Shown here: positions 1-5,989 of the stretch, in pieces | Layout: every line of letters starts with the position of its first letter | Numbering within the stretch: the stretch's first letter is position 1 | From: Actinomycetes bacterium | GTDB taxonomy: Bacteria; Actinomycetota; CALGFH01 | Direction of reading: 5' to 3' | Length of the DNA: 12,531 nucleotides | Assembly (NCBI GenBank): GCA_030152105.1 | Contig: JASLIH010000188.1 | Coordinates: 1-12,531 of the forward strand | Notes under the pieces: model-generated | Told to the model about the DNA's origin: nothing | The model's database searches: none | The model's input: only the letters and a program-made list of their open reading frames with translations | Made by a program: the position numbers and the translations under genes

Positions 1-505
1 GGTATTCCTTCAGGGTGATTTTCAATTCCTGCTGGCGGGCGGCATCGGGGGCCAATGCGATGGCGCGCGACTGTTGCTGGATGGCCTCGTCGGCACGGCG
101 GTTGGCGAAGAGGGCGCGGGCGTAGGTTTCCAGCACGTCAACGCTCTTGCCGCCGTCGGCGTCGTAGGCCGCGCGGGCAAACTTCAACGCGAGCTTGAGG
201 TTGCGCGTCTTGATGTTTTCATCGGTCAGCAAGGTCCAAGCGATCTCCGTTTGCAACGTCACGTCGCGGGAGTCGGCCAGTTCGAGCTTCTGCGTCAGGG
301 AATCGACCTTGGCCGCGTCGCCCGTGCTGGTGACGGCGCGGTAATACTCTTGGAACGTCCGTTGCAGGCTGAAATTGCCGCGGTAGTCTTCCAACTTGAA
401 TCCCTTCGGCGCCAGCGCCGTCGCCTGCTGCTCGATGGCAGCCAGTTCTGTCGCCGGTTTGCCGGCTGCCACGGCGCGTTGGTAGTCGCGGCACAACCCG
501 TTCAT
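1..505 (-). CDS. TPR-type protein, internal/C-terminal fragment (foreign-looking)
   Basis: One minus-strand frame is open from the left edge to beyond position 530 and reads as a helical repeat protein. Recognisable stretches are EIAWTLLTDENIKTRNLKLA, then ETYARALFANRRADEAI, then SRAIALAPDAARQQELK, a tetratricopeptide-like pattern ending near LKEY at the window edge. From memory, such stretches (a TPR tail after 'AWTLLTDE') occur at the C-terminus of thioredoxin/redoxin-like secreted proteins in Planctomycetes and Verrucomicrobia; this is family knowledge, and no thioredoxin domain is visible here. Codons such as AAA, GAA, GAT and TTG are much commoner than in the rest of the window. The protein is incomplete: its C-terminus runs off the left edge, and upstream it collides with the plus-strand phosphoesterase around 486-517. 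ATG at 505 is in frame but is unlikely to be the true start, because the frame stays coding-like above it. Confidence 0.6.
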   Translation of the reverse strand, partial: MNGLCRDYQRAVAAGKPATELAAIEQQATALAPKGFKLEDYRGNFSLQRTFQEYYRAVTSTGDAAKVDSLTQKLELADSRDVTLQTEIAWTLLTDENIKTRNLKLALKFARAAYDADGGKSVDVLETYARALFANRRADEAIQQQSRAIALAPDAARQQELKITLKEY

Positions 506-986
506 GTACTTCGCCAGCGTCCGCGACCACCCCGACCGCTGCGCCAAGGTCGTCCCCCTCGACCAGCTCGACACCGACCTAGCCGCCGGACCGCTCCCCC
601 GGCTGGTGTTCGTCACCCCCAACCAAGACCACGACATGCACGGCGCCGGCGAGGGCGGCAACGACCCGGCCCTGACCGCCACCGCCGACCACTGGCTTGC
701 AGGCCTCTACCACAAGCTCGCCAGCTCCCCCGCCTGGCACGACGACACCCGGCTGGTCATCACCTGGGACGAAGCCGCCAACGGCGACAAGCTCGGCTGC
801 TGCGGCGGCCTAGCCGCCGGCGGCCAGGTCGCCACCATCATCACCGGACCACAGGTCAAAGCCGCCCGCGACAACACCCCCTACAGCCACTACGCGCTGC
901 TCCGCTCCATCGAGACGCTGGTCCACCTGCCGTACCTGGGCCACGCCAGCGACCCCGCGACCACCACCATCCCCGCCCTCAGCTGA
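486..986 (+). CDS. Phosphoesterase (acid phosphatase-like), N-terminally truncated
   Basis: This is the C-terminal half of a phosphoesterase-family protein (PF04185-type, alkaline-phosphatase-like fold), usually secreted and acting on phosphate esters or phospholipids. Visible family landmarks in order are HNPFMYFASVRD near the break, VVPLDQL, the metal-site motif TPNQDHDMHG, LVITWDEA, and a C-terminal YSHYALLRSIETL segment with LPYLGHA. Family members normally have a further N-terminal portion with a signal peptide and a first metal-binding motif (a 'VVMEN'-like segment). Here the frame meets a stop at 483-485 just before RHNPF, so that portion is absent. ATG 504 lies inside the conserved NPFMYF motif and is not a credible start. 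No ribosome-binding site precedes it. The gene is therefore broken by the junction with the foreign-looking left end. Domain identity is secure; whether the truncation is biological or an assembly artefact is not. Confidence 0.8.
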   Translation, partial: SRHNPFMYFASVRDHPDRCAKVVPLDQLDTDLAAGPLPRLVFVTPNQDHDMHGAGEGGNDPALTATADHWLAGLYHKLASSPAWHDDTRLVITWDEAANGDKLGCCGGLAAGGQVATIITGPQVKAARDNTPYSHYALLRSIETLVHLPYLGHASDPATTTIPALS

Positions 987-1057
987 CCACGACCGGTCGG
1001 CCCGCCGCGCCCGCCCGCAGAGCAGCGTCGTCTCGCCGAAGCCGCCCGGCGCGCGGA

Positions 1058-1087
1058 TTGACACCTCCGGGGACGAACGAGCAGAGT
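1058..1087 (+). promoter_or_regulatory. Likely promoter of the DUF6131 gene
   Basis: A perfect TTGACA at 1058-1063 is followed after 18 bp by CAGAGT at 1082-1087, close to the TAGRRT -10 preferred by actinobacterial housekeeping sigma factors. It lies about 55 bp upstream of the GTG at 1143 in the 156-bp gap after the phosphoesterase, which otherwise shows no gene. Confidence 0.4.
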
Positions 1088-1128
1088 CCGGTCGGCCGAG
1101 TGCCTCGGCGCAGACGTGTGACGCTACT

Positions 1129-1135
1129 GAGGAGG
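1129..1135 (+). promoter_or_regulatory. Ribosome-binding site fixing a GTG start
   Basis: GAGGAGG ends 7 nt before GTG at 1143. It is the reason for accepting the small GTG-initiated gene that follows. Confidence 0.75.
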
Positions 1136-1142
1136 CAACCGC

Positions 1143-1298
1143 GTGCTCGTTCTCGGACTGATTCTGCTTCTGCTCGGGTGGCTCACCGGCATCGGGATCC
1201 TGACGACGCTTGGGATCATCCTGCTGGTGATCGGGGCCGTCCTGTGGATCCTGGGGTCGACGGGACGCCCGGTCGGTGGCCGTCGCTACTGGTGGTGA
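1143..1298 (+). CDS. DUF6131 family small membrane protein (51 aa)
   Basis: A 51-residue protein begins at GTG 1143 and ends at TGA 1296-1298. It is two hydrophobic helices with a short basic tail: LVLGLILLLLGWLTGIGIL, then LGIILLVIGAVLWILGSTGR, then GGRRYWW. The pattern 'LGLILLLLGWLTGI...GAVLWILGSTGR.VGGRR.W' is what I know as DUF6131, a widespread actinobacterial microprotein of unknown function; the assignment is from memory of the family. A strong GAGGAGG ribosome-binding site and a TTGACA promoter precede it, so it probably has its own transcript. It converges on the DUF1345 gene with only 12 bp between the stops. Its location should be the cytoplasmic membrane with the basic C-terminus inside. 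Its small size and GTG start make it easy to miss. Confidence 0.8.
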   Translation: MLVLGLILLLLGWLTGIGILTTLGIILLVIGAVLWILGSTGRPVGGRRYWW

Positions 1299-1310
1299 CC
1301 GCCTCCTCGC

Positions 1311-1991
1311 CTAGTGGGCCAGTCCGGCGATGAGATTGATGGTGGCGGCCAGGATCACCGACCCGAACAGGTAGGACAGGAGGGCGTGGCGTAGCGCCGT
1401 GGCCCGGATCTCGGTGGTCTTGAGGTCGGTGTCACTGACCTGGAAGGTCATGCCGATCGTGAACGCCAGGTAGGCGAAGTCGGCGTAGCGGGGCGGGTCG
1501 TCCTGATTGAAGTCCACCCCGCCGTCGGGACCGCTGTAGTAGAGGCTGGCATACCGCAACGTGAAGATGGTGTGCACGACGGCCCAGGACAGGACCACGC
1601 TGGCCAGGCCGAGCCCGGCCTGCAGGCTCTCCACGGCACCGCTGCTGCCGCCGGCCCGGACAATGACCAGGCACACGGCAACCAGGCTGGCCACACTCGC
1701 GCTCAGGAGCAGGACGTCGGTGGCGGCCCGGCCGGGGTCCTCGGCGACGGCCTGGCGCGCGGTGTGCTCGGAGTCGAGGTGCGACACCGTGGCGTAGGTC
1801 CATGCCAGATACGTCAGCGCGGCGGTATCCCAGCCCAGCAGTGGGGCGAGCTCCCAGAGCCCGAACGCCCCGGCCACACCGGCCACGACGGCCCCGGCGA
1901 TGGCGGCGACCAGGAACCGGGACCGGGCCGAGGCGCCCCGTCGCTCGCCCGCCTGGCCGGCGGGCAGGTCGCGGGCCTTGGACGTCGACAT
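1311..1991 (-). CDS. DUF1345 family membrane protein (226 aa)
   Basis: An integral membrane protein of unknown function. After a basic N-terminal tail (ERRGASARSR) the sequence shows about five hydrophobic segments: residues ~27-46 (FLVAAIAGAVVAG...), ~50-68, ~92-113 (LLLSASVASLVAVCLVIV), ~122-145 and ~195-224. The family signature is clear: HTIFTLRYASLYY, followed by ADFAYLAFTIGMTFQVSDTD, as in DUF1345 (PF07077) proteins, whose usual length (~210-230 aa) is matched. ATG 1991 is used because it is the only one giving the full N-terminus; no strong ribosome-binding site precedes it. It is divergent from the 2022 gene with a 30-bp gap. The family has no established reaction. Confidence 0.85.
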   Translation of the reverse strand: MSTSKARDLPAGQAGERRGASARSRFLVAAIAGAVVAGVAGAFGLWELAPLLGWDTAALTYLAWTYATVSHLDSEHTARQAVAEDPGRAATDVLLLSASVASLVAVCLVIVRAGGSSGAVESLQAGLGLASVVLSWAVVHTIFTLRYASLYYSGPDGGVDFNQDDPPRYADFAYLAFTIGMTFQVSDTDLKTTEIRATALRHALLSYLFGSVILAATINLIAGLAH

Positions 1992-2021
1992 GGCTCCAGG
2001 CTACCTCTAGGCTCGGTGGCC
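1992..2021. promoter_or_regulatory. 30-bp divergent promoter region, probably leaderless on at least one side
   Basis: The two start codons are separated by only 30 bp. Reading plus, TAGGCT (2008-2013) ends 8 nt before ATG 2022. Reading minus, TAGCCT (complement of 1998-2003) ends 6 nt before ATG 1991. Both match the TANNNT -10 consensus at the distance expected for leaderless actinobacterial transcripts, and neither gene has a good Shine-Dalgarno sequence. Confidence 0.4.
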
Positions 2022-2663
2022 ATGACCGACTGGGCGACGATCTCCTCGATGGCCACCGCCGGCGCCACCCTGGTGCTGGCGGTGGGCACCTTCGCCTCGG
2101 TGCGCTCGGCCAACAAGGCCGCGCGCACCGCCGAGCGGGCCCTGCTGGCCGGGTTGCGCCCGGTGCTGGTGCCGTCCCGGCTGGAGGACCCACCGGACAA
2201 GATCTCCTGGGCCAACAACCACTGGACCAGGCTCACCGGCGGCCGGGCCTCCATCGAGCTCGTGGACGGCCACATCTACCTGGCCATGTCGCTGCGCAAC
2301 GTCGGCTCTGGCATCGCTGTCCTGCAGGGCTGGCACCCGGCACTGGAGTGGAACCCGGGAGGGTCGCACGCCGAGCTGGACCAGTTCCGGCGCCAGGGCC
2401 GGGACCTGTTCGTTGCCGCCGGCGGCCTCGGCTTCTGGCAGGGGGCGGTGCGCGACAGCGGCGACGAGCTCCATTCGAGCCTGTCCGCGGCCATCCAGGA
2501 GCGGCGCCGGTTCGCCATCGAGCTGCTCTACAGCGACCACGAAGGCGGCCAGCGCACCATCAGCCTGTTCTCGGTCACGCCCCGGGACGTGCCCGACGAC
2601 CCCGAGCAGTGGCTGTGCTCGGTGGCCCGCCACTGGAGCATCGACCGGCCGGACCCGCGCTAG
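2022..2663 (+). CDS. Unrecognised protein with one N-terminal membrane helix (213 aa)
   Basis: I do not recognise a named family. The protein begins MTDWATISSM and has one N-terminal membrane helix at about residues 10-30 (ATAGATLVLAVGTFASVRS). A basic stretch (NKAARTAERALLAGLRP) follows, then a soluble domain of about 160 residues. That domain has a beta-rich core (HIYLAMSLRNVGSGIAVLQG, ending in RFAIELLYSDHEGGQRTISL), a conserved-looking LRNVGSG turn and several tryptophans. The 'membrane anchor plus LRNVGSG-type beta domain' arrangement resembles many anonymous membrane-anchored bacterial proteins. ATG 2022 is chosen because it gives the membrane helix a normal short N-terminus; upstream in-frame sequence only mirrors the DUF1345 gene. 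It ends 15 bp from the stop of the convergent SMP-30 gene, with no obvious terminator between them. Confidence 0.75.
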   Translation: MTDWATISSMATAGATLVLAVGTFASVRSANKAARTAERALLAGLRPVLVPSRLEDPPDKISWANNHWTRLTGGRASIELVDGHIYLAMSLRNVGSGIAVLQGWHPALEWNPGGSHAELDQFRRQGRDLFVAAGGLGFWQGAVRDSGDELHSSLSAAIQERRRFAIELLYSDHEGGQRTISLFSVTPRDVPDDPEQWLCSVARHWSIDRPDPR

Positions 2664-2678
2664 GCGGCTGCGCTGCGG

Positions 2679-3632
2679 TCACGCGCCGGTGGCGTTGACA
2701 TAGAGGGCGTAGATCGAACGGCTGGCGGCCATGAACAGGCGGTTGCCGGCGGGGCCGCCGAAGCACAGGTTGGCGCACGCCTCCGGGAGCAGGACCTGCC
2801 CGATCAGGGTGCCGTCCGGGGCGAACACGTGGACGCCGTCGTAGCCGTCGCCGCCACCACCGGCGGCGGCCCACAGGTTCCCCTCGGTGTCGCAGCGGAT
2901 ACCGTCCGAGCTGCCGGGGCTCATGTCCGCGAACCGCCGTCCGGCCCCGACCCGCCCCTCGGCGACGTCGTAGACGTTGATGGTGGGCGGCGTGGAGCCC
3001 GAGTCCACCACATAGAGCCGGGACTCGCCGGGCGCGAAGCAGAGGCCGTTGGGTCGTTCCAGGTCCTGGACGACCGGCTCGGCATCGCCCCGCTCGGGGT
3101 CCAGCCGGTAGACGGCGGTGGGCAGCTCCAGCTCCGCCCGCCGGCCCTCGTAGTCCGACAGGATCCCGTAGCCGGGGTCGCTGAACCACACCGAGCCGTC
3201 CGAGGCGACCACGACGTCGTTGGGCGCGTTGAGCGGCTTGCCGTCGAACCGGTCGATGAGCACGGTGATCGAGCCGTCGTGCTCGGTCCTGGTCACCCGC
3301 CGGGTCAGGTGCTCGCAGGAGACGAGACGGCCCTGGCCGTCGCGGGTGTGGCCGTTGGCGTGGTCGGCGGGGCTCCGGAACGGCGTGACCAGGCCCGTCG
3401 CCTCGTCCCAGCGCAGCATCTGGTTGCCGGGGATGTCGCTCCAGACCAGGCAGTGGTGGTCGCCGAACCAGACCGGCCCCTCGACCCACCGGTAGCCGGT
3501 CGCGATCCGTTCCACCGCCGCGTTGTGGAGCCGGTAGCGGTCGAACCGCGGGTCCAGGACCCGGACGGCGGGATCGGGGTAGCGCCCGGGCGCGTCGGGC
3601 CAGCGCTCGCGCGGCAGCGGTGCATACTCCAT
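2679..3632 (-). CDS. SMP-30/gluconolactonase-like protein (317 aa)
   Basis: A six-bladed beta-propeller of the SMP-30/gluconolactonase/LRE-like family, metal-dependent lactonases that open sugar lactones or related esters. All four expected metal-site residues can be placed: E51 in WVEGPVWF, N138 in LNAPNDVV, N195 in [10 protein letters not shown], and D243 in [25 protein letters not shown] and [10 protein letters not shown] further support the family, and the length is typical. No signal peptide is seen, so it should be cytoplasmic. ATG 3632 is preferred over 3638 and 3674 because AGAGG at 3640-3644 lies 7 nt upstream of 3632 but only 1 nt from 3638. It is divergent from a short-chain dehydrogenase, a frequent pairing in sugar or polyol oxidation, where the dehydrogenase makes the lactone and this enzyme opens it. 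The actual substrate cannot be read from the sequence. Confidence 0.88.
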   Translation of the reverse strand: MEYAPLPRERWPDAPGRYPDPAVRVLDPRFDRYRLHNAAVERIATGYRWVEGPVWFGDHHCLVWSDIPGNQMLRWDEATGLVTPFRSPADHANGHTRDGQGRLVSCEHLTRRVTRTEHDGSITVLIDRFDGKPLNAPNDVVVASDGSVWFSDPGYGILSDYEGRRAELELPTAVYRLDPERGDAEPVVQDLERPNGLCFAPGESRLYVVDSGSTPPTINVYDVAEGRVGAGRRFADMSPGSSDGIRCDTEGNLWAAAGGGGDGYDGVHVFAPDGTLIGQVLLPEACANLCFGGPAGNRLFMAASRSIYALYVNATGA

Positions 3633-3639
3633 GGTCATA

Positions 3640-3644
3640 CCTCT
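3640..3644 (-). promoter_or_regulatory. Ribosome-binding site selecting the SMP-30 start
   Basis: AGAGG on the minus strand is 7 nt from ATG 3632 and only 1 nt from ATG 3638, so it favours the inner start. Confidence 0.5.
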
Positions 3645-3664
3645 GGAAGGCTCGTTGGGCCGAT

Positions 3665-3693
3665 GCTCCCACACCGCTGGGTGGCGTGGGAGC
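3665..3693. promoter_or_regulatory. Inverted repeat between divergent genes, operator candidate
   Basis: GCTCCCAC (3665-3672) and GTGGGAGC (3686-3693) are exact reverse complements separated by 13 nt, so arm centres are 21 bp apart, about two helical turns. The element sits in the 80-bp gap between the divergent SMP-30 and dehydrogenase genes. A dimeric repressor site is the simplest reading; a 5'-leader hairpin of the dehydrogenase mRNA is the alternative. No regulator gene lies beside it in this window. Confidence 0.45.
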
Positions 3694-3712
3694 GGACCGT
3701 CGGGGAGGATCG

Positions 3713-4477
3713 ATGAGCAGCAGCGAGGCGCCGAAGGTGGCGGTGGTGACCGGAGCCGGGAGCGGTATCGGGGCCGCGGTAGCGCACGCCCTGGCCGGCG
3801 ACGGCTGGGTCGTGGTGCTGGCCGGCCGGCGGCCTGACGCCCTGGCGTCGGTCGCCCAGCAGGGTGCCCGGCTGCCCGGGGTGCTCGACCCGGTACCGGC
3901 CGACGTCACCGACGAGGCGTCGGTGCGGGCGCTGTTCGACCGGGCGGTGGAGCGGCATCGCCGCGTGGATCTCCTCTTCAACAACGCCGGCACCGGCGCG
4001 CCGGCCCGCGAGCTGGACACGGTCCCCCTCGCCGAGTGGGACGCCGTGGTGGCGGTGAACCTGACCGGGGCGTTCCTCTGCACCCGGGAGGCGTTCCGGG
4101 TGATGCGCCACCAGCGGCCCCGCGGCGGCCGGATCATCAACAACGGCTCGATCTCGGCCCATGTCCCCCGGCCCGGGTCGGTCGCCTACACCGCCACCAA
4201 GCACGCGATCACCGGGCTGACAAAGTCGACGTCGCTGGACGGGCGGGCCCACGACATCGCCTGCGGGCAGATCGACATCGGCAACGCCGCCACCGACCTG
4301 ACCGAGCCCATGGCGACCGGCGTGCCCCAGGCCGACGGCAGCGTCCGGCCCGAACCGAGGATGGACGTGGCCGACGTGGCCCGGGCCGTGTGCTACATGG
4401 CCGGGCTGCCCCTGGACGCCAACGTCGCCACCATGACCGTCATGGCGACCAAGATGCCGTTCGTGGGGCGTGGCTAG
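3713..4477 (+). CDS. Short-chain dehydrogenase/reductase (SDR), 254 aa
   Basis: A classical SDR oxidoreductase using NAD(P)(H). The Rossmann glycine motif TGAGSGIG is at residues 13-20, an arginine pair after the second strand (R39-R40) hints at NADP preference, NNAG is at 90-93, and the catalytic triad is S146, Y159 and K163 (AYTATK). Length is typical. GGGGAGG at 3702-3708 lies 4 nt before ATG 3713, which sets the start; the longer upstream frame is not used. It is divergent from the SMP-30 lactonase, suggesting an alcohol/aldose dehydrogenase plus lactonase pair, but the substrate is not visible. The C-terminus ([11 protein letters not shown]) is of a kind seen in SDRs of unknown specificity. 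Its TAG stop overlaps the stop of the convergent gene. Confidence 0.9.
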   Translation: MSSSEAPKVAVVTGAGSGIGAAVAHALAGDGWVVVLAGRRPDALASVAQQGARLPGVLDPVPADVTDEASVRALFDRAVERHRRVDLLFNNAGTGAPARELDTVPLAEWDAVVAVNLTGAFLCTREAFRVMRHQRPRGGRIINNGSISAHVPRPGSVAYTATKHAITGLTKSTSLDGRAHDIACGQIDIGNAATDLTEPMATGVPQADGSVRPEPRMDVADVARAVCYMAGLPLDANVATMTVMATKMPFVGRG

Positions 4478-4737
4478 CGTCCTGCATCTCCCCTGCCGGC
4501 TCGGGTAGGGTCCCGCCGCCGCCCGAGCGCGAAGTAGGAGATTGGCAGGATCCCGGCGGAGCTGACGACGGCCACGACCGCGGCCCAGATCCACTTCGGC
4601 CCTCGGATCTGGCTTGCCGGCCGGCGCTTGATGTCGACCAGGGCGGCAACCTTCAGGATGCCTTCGGCAACTGCCGCGGTGATGAGCAGTCCGCGGGTGC
4701 GCGGGCTGAGATCGCTCCACTGTCTTCTGGCAGCCAT
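4474..4737 (-). CDS. PLDc_N domain small membrane protein (87 aa)
   Basis: A small two-helix membrane protein resembling the phospholipase D/cardiolipin-synthase N-terminal domain (PF13396) without any catalytic PLD part. The pattern is helix 1 at ~17-34 ([18 protein letters not shown]), a loop [17 protein letters not shown] at 35-51, helix 2 at ~52-66, and the characteristic end ISYFALGRR at 66-74. Stand-alone PLDc_N proteins are common in Actinobacteria and their role is unknown. ATG 4737 is chosen because GGAGG at 4743-4747 lies 5 nt upstream; the GTG at 4752 would put that site inside the coding region. The stop overlaps that of the convergent SDR gene at CTAG 4474-4477. Confidence 0.78.
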   Translation of the reverse strand: MAARRQWSDLSPRTRGLLITAAVAEGILKVAALVDIKRRPASQIRGPKWIWAAVVAVVSSAGILPISYFALGRRRDPTRAGRGDAGR

Positions 4738-4742
4738 GACAT

Positions 4743-4747
4743 CCTCC
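4743..4747 (-). promoter_or_regulatory. Ribosome-binding site selecting the PLDc_N start
   Basis: GGAGG on the minus strand ends 5 nt before ATG 4737, ruling in favour of this start over the GTG 15 bp upstream. Confidence 0.6.
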
Positions 4748-4776
4748 GCCACCGGCAGGGACAGCTGATGGCCTGC

Positions 4777-4782
4777 ACCTTA
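4777..4782 (-). promoter_or_regulatory. Possible -10 element for the PLDc_N gene
   Basis: TAAGGT on the minus strand, 39 nt upstream of ATG 4737, fits TANNNT. No convincing -35 hexamer is seen at normal spacing, so this is weak. Confidence 0.22.
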
Positions 4783-4803
4783 CATCGCGACCCCAACGGC
4801 CGC

Positions 4804-5224
4804 TCAGGGTTCTGGGCGTCCGGTGAAGCTCCACTGCAACTGCTCGGCGGCCTTGCGGGCGAGCGCCGGGTCCTCACCGAACAGCGGCGACGCGTTCGGG
4901 TCGTTCAGGAACGGCTTGAGCTGCCGCAGCGCCTGGGCCGAGATGGGCCGGCGCTGGTCCAGGAGTGCGGCGTTGATGGCCGCCAGCTCCGCATGGCAGG
5001 CCAGGGACGACCTGGGTGCGCAGCATCAGGGGCGCCTCCCAGTCCGGGTGCCGGAACTGCCGACCGTCTGGCCGGTACCCGGCTGCCGCCAGCAGCCGCT
5101 CCACCGACCGGGCCCAGCCACGCCGACGCCGCATGCTGGGCAGGACGCCGATCGTGATGGCCTCGGTTGCAGGGGGTCTGCGGCCGGTCAGCGCGTGGAG
5201 AACCCGCTGCAGGCTGGCTCGCAT
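4804..5224 (-). pseudogene. Unrecognised gene interrupted by a frameshift (~139 codons)
   Basis: The reading begins at ATG 5224, 6 nt after an excellent AAGGAG (5231-5236): MRASLQRVLHALTGRRPP, then RRRRGWARSVERLLAAAGYR and FRHPDWEAPLMLRTQVVPGL. Coding character then leaves this frame near 4994-5010 and continues in another minus frame with HAELAAINAALLDQRRPISA, LRQLKPFLNDPNASPLFGED and ARKAAEQLQWSF, ending at TGA 4804-4806. The downstream part is clearly native protein (NPF-rich, helical), whereas the first frame degenerates into Gly/Pro/Ala/Arg sequence. One extra base, or loss of two or five bases in the repetitive GGCAGGCCAGG stretch, would explain it. No family is recognised. No membrane segment or signal peptide is visible, so the intact protein would be a small soluble one. 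A sequencing indel is possible, but there is no long homopolymer. Confidence 0.6.
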
Positions 5225-5230
5225 CGCAAG

Positions 5231-5236
5231 CTCCTT
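5231..5236 (-). promoter_or_regulatory. Ribosome-binding site for the frameshifted gene
   Basis: AAGGAG on the minus strand, 6 nt from ATG 5224. It shows the gene start is intact and that the longer upstream frame is not used. Confidence 0.65.
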
Positions 5237-5317
5237 GTCCGCCAGTGATCTGTGACTGTTGGGCCCGTTTGACCGGGGCAGCACCCAGCGGCGGTCAGAA
5301 CAGGCCGCGGGTGGACG

Positions 5318-5713
5318 TCAGGCGGTAGGGTGCGGGGGCGCTCGAGCTGGCAGCCGCACCGACCAGCTGCGCCTCCACAGGCGTGCCGGGCCCACCGCCG
5401 GCGCACGTCGCGCTTGCGCCCAGTAGACGCCGCCCAGCAGCGGGACCACCAGCAGGCTGAGCAGCAGGATCGGCCGTGGGCGCGGCCCGGGGGCCTCGAC
5501 TGGCGGCCGCGGCACCGGACCGGCCGGCTGCAGGGCACCCGGCTCGATCCCGAGCTGGACCAGGCTGGGGGTCACACGGTTGGCTGGAGTCCCGGCCGCC
5601 GGCGCGACCAGGGCGCCCGCCGACAGCGACACCAGCGTCGCGGCAAGCATCACCAGGGTCCTGATGAACTGCGGCCGCCCGCTCCCCCCATAGTCGGGGG
5701 ACCCATAGCGCAT
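5318..5713 (-). CDS. Small secreted/membrane protein with signal peptide, possibly frameshifted
   Basis: No family is recognised. Visible parts: a signal-peptide-like segment at about residues 17-41 (FIRTLVMLAATLVSLSAGAL, then APAAG), a short Pro-rich extracellular region (TPSLVQLGIEPGALQ), and a C-terminal membrane helix (PILLLSLLVVPLLGGVYWAQ) followed by Arg. This resembles a small bitopic exported protein. After VYWAQARR the open frame becomes Arg/Trp-rich and stops at 5318. A different minus frame continues with native-looking GGGPGTPVEAQLVGAAASSS and YRLTSTRGLF up to TGA 5295-5297, so a one-base loss around 5385-5420 is suspected. The start is uncertain: ATG 5713 gives a normal n-region, ATG 5800 would give a 29-residue extension, and none has a strong ribosome-binding site. 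Confidence 0.4.
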   Translation of the reverse strand: MRYGSPDYGGSGRPQFIRTLVMLAATLVSLSAGALVAPAAGTPANRVTPSLVQLGIEPGALQPAGPVPRPPVEAPGPRPRPILLLSLLVVPLLGGVYWAQARRAPAVGPARLWRRSWSVRLPARAPPHPTA

Positions 5714-5889
5714 CCAGCGAACCACGCCAAGGAACTGGCCGCCCGCGGTCGAGCCCGATGAGGGCGCAGTGAGAGCTCCCCGCGCGGGGTCCCAACTCAT
5801 CCGGCGCTCACGCTCGCCGCCGTAGGACGGTGCCAGGAGGACCGGCGCCGCGGGGAGCCGCCGCCGTCATGGCGACACCCCCGCCGCCC

Positions 5890-5936
5890 CGCCACACCGT
5901 GGCGACGCCTCCCGCCGCCACCCGGCCAACAGCCGG
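5890..5936 (-). terminator. Two GC-rich hairpins downstream of the envelope operon
   Basis: The 5801-5989 gap shows no convincing gene. It contains CGCCAC-ACC-GTGGCG (5890-5904, 6-bp stem, 3-nt loop) and CCGGC-CAACA-GCCGG (5922-5936, 5-bp stem, 5-nt loop), both beyond the rhomboid-like stop. There is no U-tract, as is common in high-GC genomes, so terminator function is only plausible. Confidence 0.3.
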
Positions 5937-5989
5937 ATCCGAATGGCCGGCACGTTCGGGGTGCTGCGCCTCACCCTCCAGCCTGGCGG

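Noticed and set aside
504..986. ATG 504 as a genuine start of a complete phosphoesterase
   Set aside because: It lies inside the conserved NPFMYF motif, has no ribosome-binding site, and the family needs a longer N-terminus.
74..1333. Long plus-strand frame of about 419 codons across the junction
   Set aside because: Its protein becomes Arg/Pro-rich nonsense after ~480 and overlaps a clear phosphoesterase frame and the DUF6131 gene; it is an artefact of GC-rich DNA.
5685..5700. CCCCC-N6-GGGGG hairpin in the small exported protein gene
   Set aside because: Short stem, inside or at the very start of coding sequence, and expected by chance at this GC content.
5778..5789. 12-bp palindrome CCCCGCGCGGGG
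   Set aside because: Low-complexity G/C palindrome with no partner gene logic; chance level in this composition.
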